DNA from: Alkalibacterium sp034520745
GTDB taxonomy: Bacteria > Bacillota > Bacilli > Lactobacillales > Carnobacteriaceae_A
NCBI GenBank assembly: GCA_034520745.1
Contig: JAXHNF010000003.1
Location: forward strand, 310,001-374,000
DNA length: 64,000 nucleotides
Direction: 5' to 3'
In this document: piece by piece, positions 20,154 to 30,026 of the stretch
Position numbering within the stretch: position 1 is the first letter of the stretch
Layout: each line of letters begins with the position of its first letter
The notes under the pieces: generated by a model
Told to the model about the DNA's origin: nothing
What the model saw: only the letters and a program-made list of their open reading frames with translations
Database searches by the model: none
Position numbers and translations under genes: made by a program

Positions 20154-22406
20154 CTACTCTTGGATTTTTTCGATTGGTGCAAAACTTGCCAGGAGCGGTT
20201 TGATTCCGATACCCGGGAAGGCAATATCCAGTTGAAGATCGTCGCCTTCACCGCTGATTTTCACGACCGTTCCGACATCCCATACTTTATGTTTCACTTT
20301 TTCTCCGACCTGCCAGTCCAGTTTTTCAGCACCGCTGTTTCCAGTTGCATGGGACGCATAATTTTTACGTTTCTTGGTCTTTTTATCAAAGGGATCGTTC
20401 GAACGGTTTCCGAATCCCTTGTACATGCCGCTTGAGAACGGTTTGAGCGAATTGGATTCCACGATGTCCAGCACGTCTTCATCCACTTCGTCTAAAAAGC
20501 GGGACGGACGGTTGGACTGCACGCGCCCATATAAGGCCCGTGACAGGGCATTCGTCAGGTACAGTTTTTCTTCAGCACGCGTGATCCCCACATAGGCAAG
20601 ACGTCTCTCTTCTTCCAGTTCGTCTTCATCGAGTTCAGCTCGGGAAAGTGGGAAGAGTCCTTCTTCCATTCCAATCAAAAAGACGACCGGGAACTCCAGA
20701 CCTTTTGCCGCATGCAGTGTCATCAACGTGATCTCGCTCGTCGGTTCTTCTTCCAGTCGATCGATATCTGAAATCAGAGAAAGATCAGTCAGGAACGTGA
20801 TCAGACTGGCGTCTTCCTGTTCTTCTTTATCGAACTGGTTCGTCACTGTAAGGAATTCCTCGATATTCTCTACACGAGTTTCCGCTTCAAGTGTGCGTTC
20901 TTTTTTCAATGTCGGCAGATAATCTGACTTGTCTAGTATCTCTTCTGTCAGCTCAGTGACACTCAAAAATTCGGCCATGTTGCGGAAATCCTGAATCATG
21001 AGGGCAAAACTTTCGACTTTCTTGGCTGCCCGCGCTGAAAGATTGATGCTGTTCGCGTTCAGTGCCGCTTCGTAAAGGCTCCAGCCCATCTCTTCTGCGG
21101 CTAGAGCGAGTTTTTCCACTGTGCTCGCGCCGATGCCCCGTTTCGGTTCATTGACTACCCGTGCGAAGCTGAGATTGTCTTTCGGATTGGCGATGAGGGT
21201 CAGATACGCCAGTACGTCTTTGATTTCTTTACGGTCGTAGAACTTATGCCCGCCGACCATGCGGTAAGGTATATTCGTTTTGATCAGCGTTTCTTCCATG
21301 ACTCGCGACTGGGCATTTGTACGGTAAAGGACTGCAAAATCCCCATATTCCCGGTTGGGATTCTTTTCCAGCTCTTTCTGGATATGCTGGATCACAAAAC
21401 GTGCTTCTTCGTGCTCGTTGCCTGCGCGGTAATAGGTGATGAATTCGCCGCCGGTCTTGTCTGTCCAGAGGTTCTTGTCCTTGCGCTTGGTGTTGTGAGA
21501 GATCACATCGTTGGCCGCTTTCAGGATGTTTTTAGACGAACGGTAATTCTGTTCAAGCAATACCACCTTGGCATCCTTGTAGTCCCGTTCAAAGTTCAGG
21601 ATATTTTCCATGTCAGCGCCGCGCCAGCCGTAGATACTTTGGTCGGCATCCCCGACGACACAGATGTTTCTGAACCGTTCTGCCAGAAGGTTTACGAGTT
21701 TATACTGCGCATGGTTGGTATCCTGGTATTCATCCACGTGGATGTACTGGAACTTCGTCTGATAATACTGAAGGATGTCTTTATGCTCTTCAAACAGCCT
21801 TACCGTCAGCATGATAAGGTCATCGAAATCGACGGTCTCCGCTTGTCTCAGTTCACGCTGATAGTGATCGTAGCAGTCCGCCACGATCTTGCCGAAGTAG
21901 TCCGTGGCTTCAGCGCGAAATTCTTTTTCATTCTGCAGGTTGTTTTTGGCGTTGCTTATTTCAGAAAGGATCGCTCTCGGGTTATATTTTTTCGGATCGA
22001 TGTTCAGGCGTTTAAGTATTTTTTTCATCAGCGTCAGCTGCTCGCCCGGATCAGCAATGGTAAAGCTCGAGCTGTATCCGATATGGTCGATCTCTCGTCT
22101 GAGTATCCGAACGCACATGGAGTGGAACGTCGAGACCCATACATCTCGTCCGCCTTCTGTCACAAGAGAGGCGACCCGGCTTTTCATTTCTGATGCCGCC
22201 TTATTGGTAAAGGTGATCGCCAGGATATTCCACGGATTGACGCCTTTTTCCTGGATCAGATAAGAGATCCGGTGAGTCAACACGCGTGTTTTCCCGGATC
22301 CTGCTCCGGCCATGATCAAAAGCGGCCCGTCTGTGTGGGCAACAGCCTCTTTTTGCTTGGGATTCATCCCCTGTAAAATATCTTCTCGCAGTACCACTAT
22401 TTTCAT
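20154..22406 (-). CDS. pcrA: ATP-dependent DNA helicase PcrA
   Basis: An intact 750-residue UvrD-family helicase that unwinds DNA 3' to 5' in repair and plasmid replication. Motif I AGAGSGKTRVL (residue about 33), motif II VDEYQDTNHAQY, motif III GDADQSIYGWRGAD, motif IV LEQNYRSSKNIL, motif V TLHAAKGLEFPVVFL and motif VI VGITRAEEKLYL are all present, and the C-terminal tail that binds RNA polymerase ends in a Tudor-like fold (GEKVKHKVWDVGTVVKI). AAAGG abuts the ATG at 22406, so the true start may be the GTG at 22397. It heads the pcrA-ligA-camS-gat operon. It is one of few long genes in the window without a frame break. Confidence 0.97.
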   Translation of the reverse strand: MKIVVLREDILQGMNPKQKEAVAHTDGPLLIMAGAGSGKTRVLTHRISYLIQEKGVNPWNILAITFTNKAASEMKSRVASLVTEGGRDVWVSTFHSMCVRILRREIDHIGYSSSFTIADPGEQLTLMKKILKRLNIDPKKYNPRAILSEISNAKNNLQNEKEFRAEATDYFGKIVADCYDHYQRELRQAETVDFDDLIMLTVRLFEEHKDILQYYQTKFQYIHVDEYQDTNHAQYKLVNLLAERFRNICVVGDADQSIYGWRGADMENILNFERDYKDAKVVLLEQNYRSSKNILKAANDVISHNTKRKDKNLWTDKTGGEFITYYRAGNEHEEARFVIQHIQKELEKNPNREYGDFAVLYRTNAQSRVMEETLIKTNIPYRMVGGHKFYDRKEIKDVLAYLTLIANPKDNLSFARVVNEPKRGIGASTVEKLALAAEEMGWSLYEAALNANSINLSARAAKKVESFALMIQDFRNMAEFLSVTELTEEILDKSDYLPTLKKERTLEAETRVENIEEFLTVTNQFDKEEQEDASLITFLTDLSLISDIDRLEEEPTSEITLMTLHAAKGLEFPVVFLIGMEEGLFPLSRAELDEDELEEERRLAYVGITRAEEKLYLTNALSRALYGRVQSNRPSRFLDEVDEDVLDIVESNSLKPFSSGMYKGFGNRSNDPFDKKTKKRKNYASHATGNSGAEKLDWQVGEKVKHKVWDVGTVVKISGEGDDLQLDIAFPGIGIKPLLASFAPIEKIQE

Positions 22407-22525
22407 CCTTTCAGGTGTTCATACATTGTTTTATTATACAGAAAATCACCCCTCTTTTCCATACAAGTTACCGGAGATTATACACCGGTTTTGTCTGATG
22501 CAGAAGGGCGTTTGTATCCGCAAGT
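22407..22525 (-). promoter_or_regulatory. upstream region of pcrA
   Basis: About 120 bases between the gntR terminator and pcrA that must hold the promoter of the pcrA operon. No clear riboswitch or operator is seen. Confidence 0.35.
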
Positions 22526-22558
22526 AAAAAGACCACTCATCTGAGGATGAATGGTCTT
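22526..22558 (-). terminator. terminator downstream of the GntR gene
   Basis: AAGACCACTCATC/GATGAATGGTCTT stem with a TGAG loop and, on the minus strand, TTTTTAC. The 150 bases between it and the gntR stop hold nothing recognisable. Confidence 0.75.
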
Positions 22559-22709
22559 CTGATTTTGAACTGTTTTCTTTAATGTAGATAGAGTACTCAT
22601 ATTTCTACGTACTCTGTCGTTTACCTGAACAAGAAACGGTCTTCATACGATGCTGAGTAGTGCAGCTGACTTAGGAGTGTCGAGTGACTTACGTGGTTGT
22701 TTCCAAAAA

Positions 22710-23358
22710 TCAGTCCACACCCTGAATCAGATTGATGAGCAGCTGATTGAGCAGGATCCTGATCTCGCGTCTGGCATAGGTGTAATCTTTTTCGCTGAGC
22801 CAGTCCAGCAGTTTCTGGTAATGAGATATTTTGATTGCTCTGCTTTTCCTGAATATCACCGGTATCTGATCGGCATTCTGGAAGAGACTCGTCATCGTTT
22901 CAAGCACGCGCTCATTCATGTATGTATTTGAATGATGAGCGAGCAGAGACTCCCAGAATACCCTTTCTACCTTTTCAAACCGGTTTGTTTTCAGCGGCTC
23001 TGCTTGTCTTCATATCCTCGATCATGTCAGAAAGAGGCGCAGTGTCAATCACGCATTCATCAAGCTGAAGGGTATAGAAAATGTGCTGGAGCATGGCTTC
23101 CAGAAAGTAGATCCGCTCCTTGCGCTGATTCAGATCGAGCGGTTTCCCGCCCACAAATACGCCTTTGTTCGGTATTCTGTAGACATAACTTTCTTCGATC
23201 AGCCGCTCGAGCGCCTTTCTTACAGGCGTTCGGCTGATATCCAGTTCTCTGGATATATCCAGTTCCTTGATCTGCCTGTCTTTTGACCAGTGTGACAAAT
23301 CGATCTGATCTTTTATATAAGTGTAAGCCCGGGTTTCGATCCTGCTCGTTTTTTTCAT
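22710..23358 (-). CDS. GntR family regulator, one frame break
   Basis: About 215 residues. The N-terminal winged helix (AYTYIKDQIDLSHWSKDRQI, LDISRTPVRKALERL, PNKGVFVGG) is a GntR DNA-binding domain; the helical C-terminal part (LEAMLQHIFYTLQLDE, MTSLFQNADQIP) is consistent with a small FCD-type ligand domain. A frame break near 22,975 interrupts it (AENKPV should run on as RFEKVERVFWESLLAHH). The ATG at 23358 follows GAAGGA; an earlier ATG at 23379 overlaps the preceding stop. It is the last gene of a probable operon with the PurK-like protein and UPF0316 protein and may control them. Confidence 0.82.
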
Positions 23359-23379
23359 TTCCGCATGTCCTTCATTCAT

Positions 23380-24498
23380 TTAAGAGAAAATATCTGCTAA
23401 GTGTTCCAGTGTTTTCTTTAACTGTCTTGCCGGTACGACGATATGCCCGAACTCGCTTGTTCCCGGTTCAGTGATATTGTCGTAAAAAGTAAAGAGCCAG
23501 TCGGGTTTGATCTGAGCCTGCGTATGCATCAGGTCCTTTTCTTCTGTTCTGACCAGCTGCATGACGACTTGCTCAGTCAGTCTGCTGTCGACATTAACTG
23601 GCCAGCCGGTCACAGCTTTTATAAGTGCTTCATACTGGGAAAGATGAGGATAATCGAATGTATAATGAAACGCACGGTGCGGATGTGCCACAATCTCGTT
23701 CACATAGAGCGCACCGCTGCCCGTTGAAAATATTTCGATTGCCATCACGCCGACAAACGTCAGCTTGTCTGCAATGACCTGAGCGATACGCCTGATCTCC
23801 AGTTCAACTTCGTTTTCAAGATGAGCCGGAGCGATCGACTGATGAAATTCATCGTTTTTGTATTTCATCTCGGTTATGGCAAAAGTGGAAACTTCTCCCT
23901 CTTTGTCTTTCACTAGAGCTAGACACAATTCCTTCTCGGACGGGATCCAGGCTTCCAGAACACAGGTCCCCTGATTTAAAAAGGGAGCTGAGTCGGCAAT
24001 ATCATCTTCACTGAAAAGGATGTGATGTTCTTTGAAGCGCTCGTCCGTGCTGTTTGACTTCAGCACACAAGGATAGCCGATACTCGTCACGGATTCCCGG
24101 ATATCTTCCACCGAGATGATCGTGGCAAATGGTGCAATATTCACCCGGACAGATTCCAGAAAAGCTTTCTGCAGCATTCTATCCTGTGAAATCGACAGAA
24201 GTTCCTCCCCCTGAGGGACAGGGACAGTCCGCTTGATCCTGTTGACGAGGTTTGAAGGAAACGCATCGGATTCATAGATCACGACATCGCTCTTCATCGC
24301 CAGATCCAGACAGGCCTGTTCATTCGATAAGTCTGCCTTCAGATGCCAGTCGGCTGTGCTCTTAGCCAGACAGTTCGCATGCGGGTCGAGTACCCCCACA
24401 TGGTAACCCAGTTTTTTCGCGGAAAGGGCCAGCAGTCTTGCAACACTTCCGCCGCCAATAATACCGACCGTGCTTCCCGGTTGGATCCAGTTTGTCAT
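23380..24498 (-). CDS. PurK-like ATP-grasp protein
   Basis: An intact 372-residue ATP-grasp protein with the layout of PurK (N5-carboxyaminoimidazole ribonucleotide synthase): GGGSVARLLALSAKKLGYHVGVLDP at the N-terminus, an ATP-grasp core with EAWIPSEKELCLA, and a C-terminal VNEI..HPH segment. The PurK signature NEIAPRPHNSGH reads NEIVAHPHRAFHYTFD here, so the conserved Arg and Asn-Ser-Gly are gone, and no purE or other pur gene is near. It may be a paralogue acting on another carboxylate substrate rather than the purine pathway enzyme. The ATG at 24498 follows GGGGTG; the gene begins 13 bases after the UPF0316 stop. Confidence 0.8.
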   Translation of the reverse strand: MTNWIQPGSTVGIIGGGSVARLLALSAKKLGYHVGVLDPHANCLAKSTADWHLKADLSNEQACLDLAMKSDVVIYESDAFPSNLVNRIKRTVPVPQGEELLSISQDRMLQKAFLESVRVNIAPFATIISVEDIRESVTSIGYPCVLKSNSTDERFKEHHILFSEDDIADSAPFLNQGTCVLEAWIPSEKELCLALVKDKEGEVSTFAITEMKYKNDEFHQSIAPAHLENEVELEIRRIAQVIADKLTFVGVMAIEIFSTGSGALYVNEIVAHPHRAFHYTFDYPHLSQYEALIKAVTGWPVNVDSRLTEQVVMQLVRTEEKDLMHTQAQIKPDWLFTFYDNITEPGTSEFGHIVVPARQLKKTLEHLADIFS

Positions 24499-24511
24499 TG
24501 TTGTCACCCCA

Positions 24512-25090
24512 TCATTTATCTTCGGTAAACGGACTTTCCTGAGGATTGTTCTTGACTTGTTTTTTATTCTTTTTCATACGTTTTGTCCAGAAACCACCGT
24601 TGATGTAGCGGGGCTCATAGGAGATCATAAACGCTCTGGGTTCTATTTCATGGATCAGCTTGTATAATCCTCTTTCGTTCGAACGGGGCGTCAGGATCTC
24701 AAGGACATACCGGCTGCCTTCTCTGCCGTGTGCCTGTGTGATCGTGACACCAAAGCCTTCGCCTCTCAGCTGTTCCGCGACGTCCCATCCGTTATCCGGG
24801 ACGATCGTCGTGACCAGAATGTGCCCGAGTGCCAGCTTGTCTTCTATTTTCATGCCGGCATAAATACCTGCACCAAAGCCGACGGAATAAACAATAATGT
24901 TCAGGACGTTATCCAGATTATCCAGTACCAGACCCAGACCGACCACCCAAATCGCTACTTCGACCATGGCTATGAATGGTGCAGCCAGCTGATAACCTTT
25001 CATTGTGAGCATCATTCTGAGGGTATTCAACGTCACATAAACGATATTGATCATAAATATCGTGACCAGCATTCCAATATTAATATCCAC
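24512..25090 (-). CDS. UPF0316 / DUF2179 membrane protein (YebE-like)
   Basis: A 192-residue integral membrane protein. Three transmembrane segments (GMLVTIFMINIVYVTLNTL, FIAMVEVAIWVVGLGLVL, IIVYSVGFGAGIYAGMKI) precede a cytosolic DUF2179 domain (GWDVAEQLRGEGFGVTITQA..GREGSRYVLEILTPRSNER). The C-terminus is basic. The start is GTG at 25090 behind AAGGAGAG; a longer frame to 25180 reads through a terminator and is rejected. DUF2179 is a ligand-binding-like fold of unknown function also found in YitT proteins. It probably heads an operon with the PurK-like and GntR genes. Confidence 0.85.
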   Translation of the reverse strand: MDINIGMLVTIFMINIVYVTLNTLRMMLTMKGYQLAAPFIAMVEVAIWVVGLGLVLDNLDNVLNIIVYSVGFGAGIYAGMKIEDKLALGHILVTTIVPDNGWDVAEQLRGEGFGVTITQAHGREGSRYVLEILTPRSNERGLYKLIHEIEPRAFMISYEPRYINGGFWTKRMKKNKKQVKNNPQESPFTEDK

Positions 25091-25130
25091 TCTATCTCTC
25101 CTTAATTTCTTAAAAGCCATCCAATATGAA

Positions 25131-25163
25131 ACAACGGCCGAGACAACAATACCTGTCTCAGCC
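25131..25163 (-). terminator. terminator between the CorC-like gene and UPF0316
   Basis: GGCTGAGACA/TGTCTCGGCC stem on the minus strand (one G-T pair), followed by GTTGTTTC. It separates the CNNM/CorC-type gene from the UPF0316 operon. Confidence 0.65.
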
Positions 25164-25195
25164 TTTGTTATTAAGAGCACAGGTTCTTGATCTGT

Positions 25196-26545
25196 CTACT
25201 CTTGCCCGTTTTCAGTTGTATACTCTTTATTATCTTCTTCAATCTTTTTGACTATCAGCGTTGATATCCTGGATCCTTCCATTTTGCTGACAGTTAACTG
25301 CAGCACCCCGACCTCTATGAACGCCTTTTCGGATTCAGCCGGTATGCTTCCGAATTCTGTAATGAAATAGCCGGCGATCGTATCAACGTCTTCTGAATCG
25401 ATCATCGTGTCAAAATAGTCATTGAACTTGTCAAGCGGTGTAGACCCATCTACACTATAGGTCAAATCCTGCAGTGGTTCAATCAAGTTGTTTGTTTCAT
25501 CATATTCGTCGTCGATCTCGCCGACGATTTCTTCTAGCAGGTCTTCTAAAGTCACGATCCCCACGACACCGCCGTACTCATCATTCAATATGGCCATCTG
25601 GTTTTGGGTCCGTTTCATCTGGAAGATCAGATCATCGATGAAAATCGTCTCAGGGACGAACAGCGGACGGTTACTGATTTGTTTCAGGTCGATCGAATAC
25701 AGCGGTTTATGTTTGGAAGCCTGAAGCAGATTTTTCACGTGAACGATACCTAGGATATTGTCTTTGTCTTCAAAGTATAATGGCACTCGTGAATGAGGTG
25801 TATCAAGCATGGCCTCGATATTTTCTTCGTTCGGATCGTCATAATCCAGCATGAATGCATCCGTACGCGGAACCATCACTTCTCTGGCAATCTTGTTGTC
25901 CAGAGACAGGACTCCTTTAAGCATAGAAAACTCATCGATGTCGATAACTTCATGCTGATGACTGTGTTCAATAAAAGAACGGAATTCATCACGTGTAATG
26001 GTTTCATCGTCTTTGGTAAAATCCATCGGCAGGATATGTTTTATTCCTTTTACAGTGACATCAACAAGCCACACAAAAGGCAGCGACACATACCTTAATC
26101 CCAGAACCATGCCTGACAATTTCATTGCGATCTCGTCCGGATTCTGTTTTGCGATAGCTTTAGGCAGTTTCTCGCCAAATGACAAAAGCAGGTAAGTCAG
26201 GATAACGGCACTGATGACCAGCACAAATGCCTGTGAAGATAAGACCGGACTCTCAAGAGATCCGACCAGCTGAGTGATCAGAAACGCCGTCATTCCGCTT
26301 GTAAACAAGGCGGATAAAGACATGCCTACTTGAATGGTCGTTAAAAACTCGTCTGCGTTATCCAATATGCGCAGAATACGCTTTGCTTTTGTGCTTCCGT
26401 CCAGGGATTCTTCCATCATTCTGTTTGGATTGATGGATACCATGGCCATTTCTGCGGCTGAGAAAAAACCGTGTAAAACGATCAAACCGATAATTACTGT
26501 TAGTGGCCCAATAAAGGGCTGTATACTCCAGGGGTCGCTGTTCAT
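25196..26545 (-). CDS. CNNM/CorC-type membrane protein (hemolysin family, magnesium/ion efflux)
   Basis: An intact 449-residue protein. The DUF21 transmembrane domain (residues about 12-190: LTVIIGLIVLHGFFSAAEMAM, VLVISAVILTYLLLSFGE) is followed by paired CBS domains (VMVPRTDAFML, DDLIFQMKRTQNQMAILNDEYGG) and a C-terminal CorC_HlyC domain. The DEYGGVVGIVTLEDLLEEIVGEI segment is the family hallmark. Relatives (YhdP/YqhB, MpfA) export magnesium or respond to ATP/Mg through the CBS pair. The label hemolysin is historical. It is a single-gene unit: a terminator lies downstream, and the spacing to the PBP gene upstream is about 100 bases. Confidence 0.9.
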   Translation of the reverse strand: MNSDPWSIQPFIGPLTVIIGLIVLHGFFSAAEMAMVSINPNRMMEESLDGSTKAKRILRILDNADEFLTTIQVGMSLSALFTSGMTAFLITQLVGSLESPVLSSQAFVLVISAVILTYLLLSFGEKLPKAIAKQNPDEIAMKLSGMVLGLRYVSLPFVWLVDVTVKGIKHILPMDFTKDDETITRDEFRSFIEHSHQHEVIDIDEFSMLKGVLSLDNKIAREVMVPRTDAFMLDYDDPNEENIEAMLDTPHSRVPLYFEDKDNILGIVHVKNLLQASKHKPLYSIDLKQISNRPLFVPETIFIDDLIFQMKRTQNQMAILNDEYGGVVGIVTLEDLLEEIVGEIDDEYDETNNLIEPLQDLTYSVDGSTPLDKFNDYFDTMIDSEDVDTIAGYFITEFGSIPAESEKAFIEVGVLQLTVSKMEGSRISTLIVKKIEEDNKEYTTENGQE

Positions 26546-26643
26546 AACTTGTCTCCTTTAAAATTTCAAATCACATAAAAACACAGTCACTATATCATAT
26601 TCTTCATCCGGTTACAATGATTATTTTACACCGTTCTGCCGTA

Positions 26644-28702
26644 TCAATCAATCAGCAGCTCAGCAGCTGAAAAGAAAGGATAAAACCGCTCGATCACGTC
26701 TCCACTCGTTTGACCTTCCAGGAAACCTGTAAATGAATAGGTTTCATTCTGCTCGTCAAAAACGTACAGGAAGCCGTTCGTCTCATTTCCTTCTTCCCCG
26801 GCGATTTCGGCTGTCCCTGTTTTGGCACCGACGGCGTAGTCCAGTTCGTTTAAGGCATGAGCTGTTCCGTTCTCACTCGTCACTGTTTCGACCAGCATGT
26901 CTCTGACGATCTGAACGCTTTCGCTTGAAACGACCGGCTCAGTTCCCTCAGCTTCGTTACCGGAAATAAGCTGAGGCGCTTTAATTACTCCATCATTTAA
27001 AACGGGAGAGTAAAACGACTGCTGGTGGATGCTGTTCATAAGGATTTCGCCCTGTCCGTAAGCTGTATCGGCAAGCAGGGTCAGATCGCTGATTTCGTTC
27101 TCGTTTGCCAGCTGAGCTGGCTCCATGGTGAGCGGGACAGCGAACGAGTCCCCGAACGGAAACTGCGAGAGTCCTTCAACAAAACCTTCTGCTCCAAGTT
27201 CCAGTGCTTCCATTGCAAAATAAATATTGTCCGAGTAGACCATGGCGTCTGTAAGATCCACCTCGGTGACCGCATCATTTACACGCGTTATTTCTCTGTT
27301 TCCAAATCCCGGTATATCAGGCGACCAGTTGAGCCCTTCGATCGTATTCACTTTCTCCGGCGTCGTCACTCCAGAGTCCAGAAGAGTGAGGGCACTTAAT
27401 ATCTTGAAGGTCGAACCGGGTGCATAACGGGCTGTTACACGGTTCAAAAACGGCTGATTCTCATTTTCACTGTAGTTGCTGTAGGCCTCCTGAGAGATCC
27501 CGCGTGCAAAAAGCTGCGGATCGTAAGAGGGCGAGCTCGTCAGGGCCAGCAGTTCGCCGGTTTTCGGATCCATCACAGAGGCTGCCCCCGGGTCTGAATC
27601 GAATAATCCGTACAGTTCGGACTGAACCTCGCTGTCGATGGTCAGGTGGATCGATTCTCCGTCTTTTTTCTCGTTTTCAATAAGGACTTCTCTGACGTCG
27701 CCGCCGCTGTCAACAATTGAAATCTCTCCACCGGTTTCTCCGCGCAGTTCTCTGTCGAACCTGTATTCGAGTCCGCTTTTGCCGACGACCTGTCCGGCCC
27801 TGAGCAAGGGGTTGTTTTCAATGTCTTCGGCAGACACATCACCTACATAACCGGTCAGATGAGCAGCGGCTTCGCCTAAAGGATAGAGGCGGTCCGTTGT
27901 CTGCTGGTATAAAACCCCGGGTACCTCAGGCGTTTCACCTTCATCGACCACTTTAAACGGGACCAGGCTTTCGTCCGTGACCCAATCTCTGAGCAAGCAG
28001 ATTTTCCAGTGTTTCCACCGGTATGTCAAACGACTCACTGATATCGGCCAGACGGTTCTCCCGTTCGTCTCCTTCGCCTAAAGCGGCAGGATACAGACCG
28101 GCTTCATAAGCATTCCCTTCACCGGCAAGGATGTTCCCGTTCCGGTCATAAATCGTTCCACGGTTTGGATCGGTATATGAAAGGCTGATCGTATCCCCTT
28201 CTTCCATCCCGGGAAAGAGGAGCGAATGATCCCAGTCAACAGTTTTCTGTTCTTCGGTTTCTATAATGGTGGCCTGAAACGCCAGGTTATCCATGTCACC
28301 TAAAACAGTGGTCATGTCGGCACTGTAAGTAAATGAATAAGTATCCGTTTCTTCGTCAAAGAGGATTTCCTGACTCGAAACAGCCAGCTCGTCCACGCCG
28401 ATGGACTGGAATATGGTATCGTATCTCTCAGACAGCTCTTCTTCCGTATACCCGCCGTCTTCTACAGACTGTTCGGCGAGTGTGTCCACAAATTCGTCAA
28501 AACGTGTGCCGGCCTTCGCATCCAGATAATCTTCCACGAGACGTTCGACTTCTTCACGCCGTTCTCTAGCCAGCTGTTCCGCTTTCCAGTTTCTATAGAA
28601 AAAATATCCAGCCGTACTCAAAACTATAAGTAAAACGAGCCCGCTGACTATCCATATGATCGTCTTGTCTGATGCCTTCTTCTGACTCTTCATTTTTTTC
28701 AC
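26644..28702 (-). CDS. class B penicillin-binding protein, MecA/PBP5-like, one frame break
   Basis: About 685 residues. One N-terminal membrane anchor (TIIWIVSGLVLLIVLSTAGYF), an NTF2-like MecA_N domain (about residues 45-160), the dimerisation/linker domain (RGTIYDRNGNILA) and the transpeptidase domain with the active-site PGSTFK, the SDN motif (YSDNIYF) and KTGTAE. It cross-links peptidoglycan outside the membrane; proteins of this layout (PBP2a, E. faecium PBP5, B. subtilis PBP3) often have low beta-lactam affinity. The frame breaks near 27,990 (ETLENLL to RDWVTDESLVPF) by one extra base. It is followed directly by a TIM-barrel protein and preceded by a glucosaminidase, so wall genes cluster here. 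Resistance itself cannot be read from sequence. Confidence 0.9.
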
Positions 28703-28724
28703 GTCATCGACTCCCTATAAAAAT

Positions 28725-29450
28725 TTAATCGTCTTCATATCGTCCTTTTTCTATCGCCCGGTAGTCCATCATTTTCCGACTGAACAGTTCCCCGTTGGTC
28801 GGTGGAGTATAGGTTATTGCGTTGGCTCCCGCTTCAATGGTTTCCAGGATGCTTTTTTCTGTCGGGCCACCCGTAGCGATGATCGGCAGCTCGGGATACT
28901 TCTCCCTCAGCTCTCTCACGATGGCCGTCGTCCGTGAGGCCCCCGAGACATTGATGATGTCTACTCCGGCTTTAAGACGCTTCTCGATGGATGTGTACTC
29001 GGAAACGACCGTTAGTATGATCGGAATGTCGATCACTTCATTGACTTTTCGGATCGTCTCGACCGGGGTCGGTGCATTCACGACCACGGCCTTGCAGCCA
29101 TGTGCTTCTGCAAACAATGCCATGTTAGCTGACCGGACACCCTGTGTTTTTCCTCCGGCAATACCGGCCATCACAGGGATCGTCGATACGGAGGTGATGG
29201 CCTGGAGAATCGCCGGATGGGGCGTGAAAGGATACACGGCCATAATGGCATCGGCATCATTGTTCATGATAAGGGCAATATCCGTGGTAAACAGGAAAGC
29301 TTTGAACCGTTTACCGTTGATGAGTATGCCGCTCGCTTTTCTGATCACTTCCGGCACTTCGACGTAACCGTGATATAAATCTGTTTTAACTGAAGGGAAC
29401 TTCTTTTTTTCCATTTTTTCTGCCTCATTATCTATAAGTTTAATTGTCAT
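28725..29450 (-). CDS. TIM-barrel protein annotated as hydrolase in lactobacilli
   Basis: An intact 241-residue protein (or 229 from the ATG at 29414). The first ATG at 29450 overlaps the upstream stop as ATGA; the second has GAGG nine bases upstream, so both starts are possible. The pattern of alternating strands and helices with glycine-rich phosphate-loop ends (IINVSGASRTTAIV, IIATGGPTEKSILETIEAGA) indicates a TIM barrel related to flavin- or phosphate-binding enzymes. I know homologues only under vague names in Lactobacillales and make no reaction claim. It follows the glucosaminidase and precedes the PBP gene on the same strand. Confidence 0.65.
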   Translation of the reverse strand: MTIKLIDNEAEKMEKKKFPSVKTDLYHGYVEVPEVIRKASGILINGKRFKAFLFTTDIALIMNNDADAIMAVYPFTPHPAILQAITSVSTIPVMAGIAGGKTQGVRSANMALFAEAHGCKAVVVNAPTPVETIRKVNEVIDIPIILTVVSEYTSIEKRLKAGVDIINVSGASRTTAIVRELREKYPELPIIATGGPTEKSILETIEAGANAITYTPPTNGELFSRKMMDYRAIEKGRYEDD

Positions 29451-30026
29451 AGCGATCCAAGATCATACTGCTCTATAATTTCAATGATTTTATCAGGATA
29501 GGTGGGGTCAGTCGCATAGCCGGCAGCGTATAGCGCGCTGGGCTGCTTCCTGATACGTTGAGGCTTCCTGAACACCTTTGTACAGTTCGGAATCCCAAGC
29601 TGTTCCGCCCTTGGCAATCAGATCAGCATAATCTTTGACCGACGCTTCAAGGGAAGGATAGCTCCTGAATGACGCATGGATTTCTTTCCATTCGTCCTCG
29701 TACTCCCGTGTCGCATACTTCTGGTCACCGGACTTTCCTTTGATCCCAAAATAATTGTTTTCCTGCCTGGACAGACTGCTCTCCCCCCAATTCGATTCCA
29801 GTATCGCCTGGGCGATCGTCACGCTCGGCGTGATGCCGTGCGAGTCTTCTAAAGCCATTGCATGTCCGGCCACTTCTGTTATAAATTCATCTCTGCTCAT
29901 GTTTCTATTCACCGACTCTCTCTCTACAGATCGACTGATCAATGCCAGTGTTCCGACAAATGTCAGAAATAAAACCGCAAGTAATTTGAGAAATGGCCGT
30001 GATTTTTTCTTTTTTGTGTAACTCAG
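29447..30026 (-). CDS. membrane-anchored glucosaminidase (GH73 family), one frame break, non-ATG start
   Basis: About 192 residues. A basic N-terminus and one anchor helix (PFLKLLAVLFLTFVGTLALI) precede a GH73 N-acetylglucosaminidase domain (HGITPSVTIAQAILESNWGES, NNYFGIKG, FRSYPSLEASVKDYADLI) with the catalytic Glu in ILESNWG. It cuts glycan strands in peptidoglycan. The frame breaks at about 29,528 (EAAQR to YAAGYATDPTYPDKI) by one extra base and ends at 29447. No ATG, GTG or TTG precedes the anchor: the perfect AGGAGG is followed by ATT and CTG in frame, CTG at 30026 having the better seven-base spacing. An ATG start exists only after the anchor and would lose the membrane segment. Confidence 0.8.

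Noticed and set aside
12500..22200. Plus-strand open frames opposite gatB, ligA and pcrA (for example 315 residues at 21246-22193)
   Set aside because: They are mirror frames of conserved minus-strand genes with no family match and no start signals.
25091..25180. Longer N-terminus of the UPF0316 protein
   Set aside because: It would translate through an intrinsic terminator and has no ribosome site; GTG at 25090 has AAGGAGAG.
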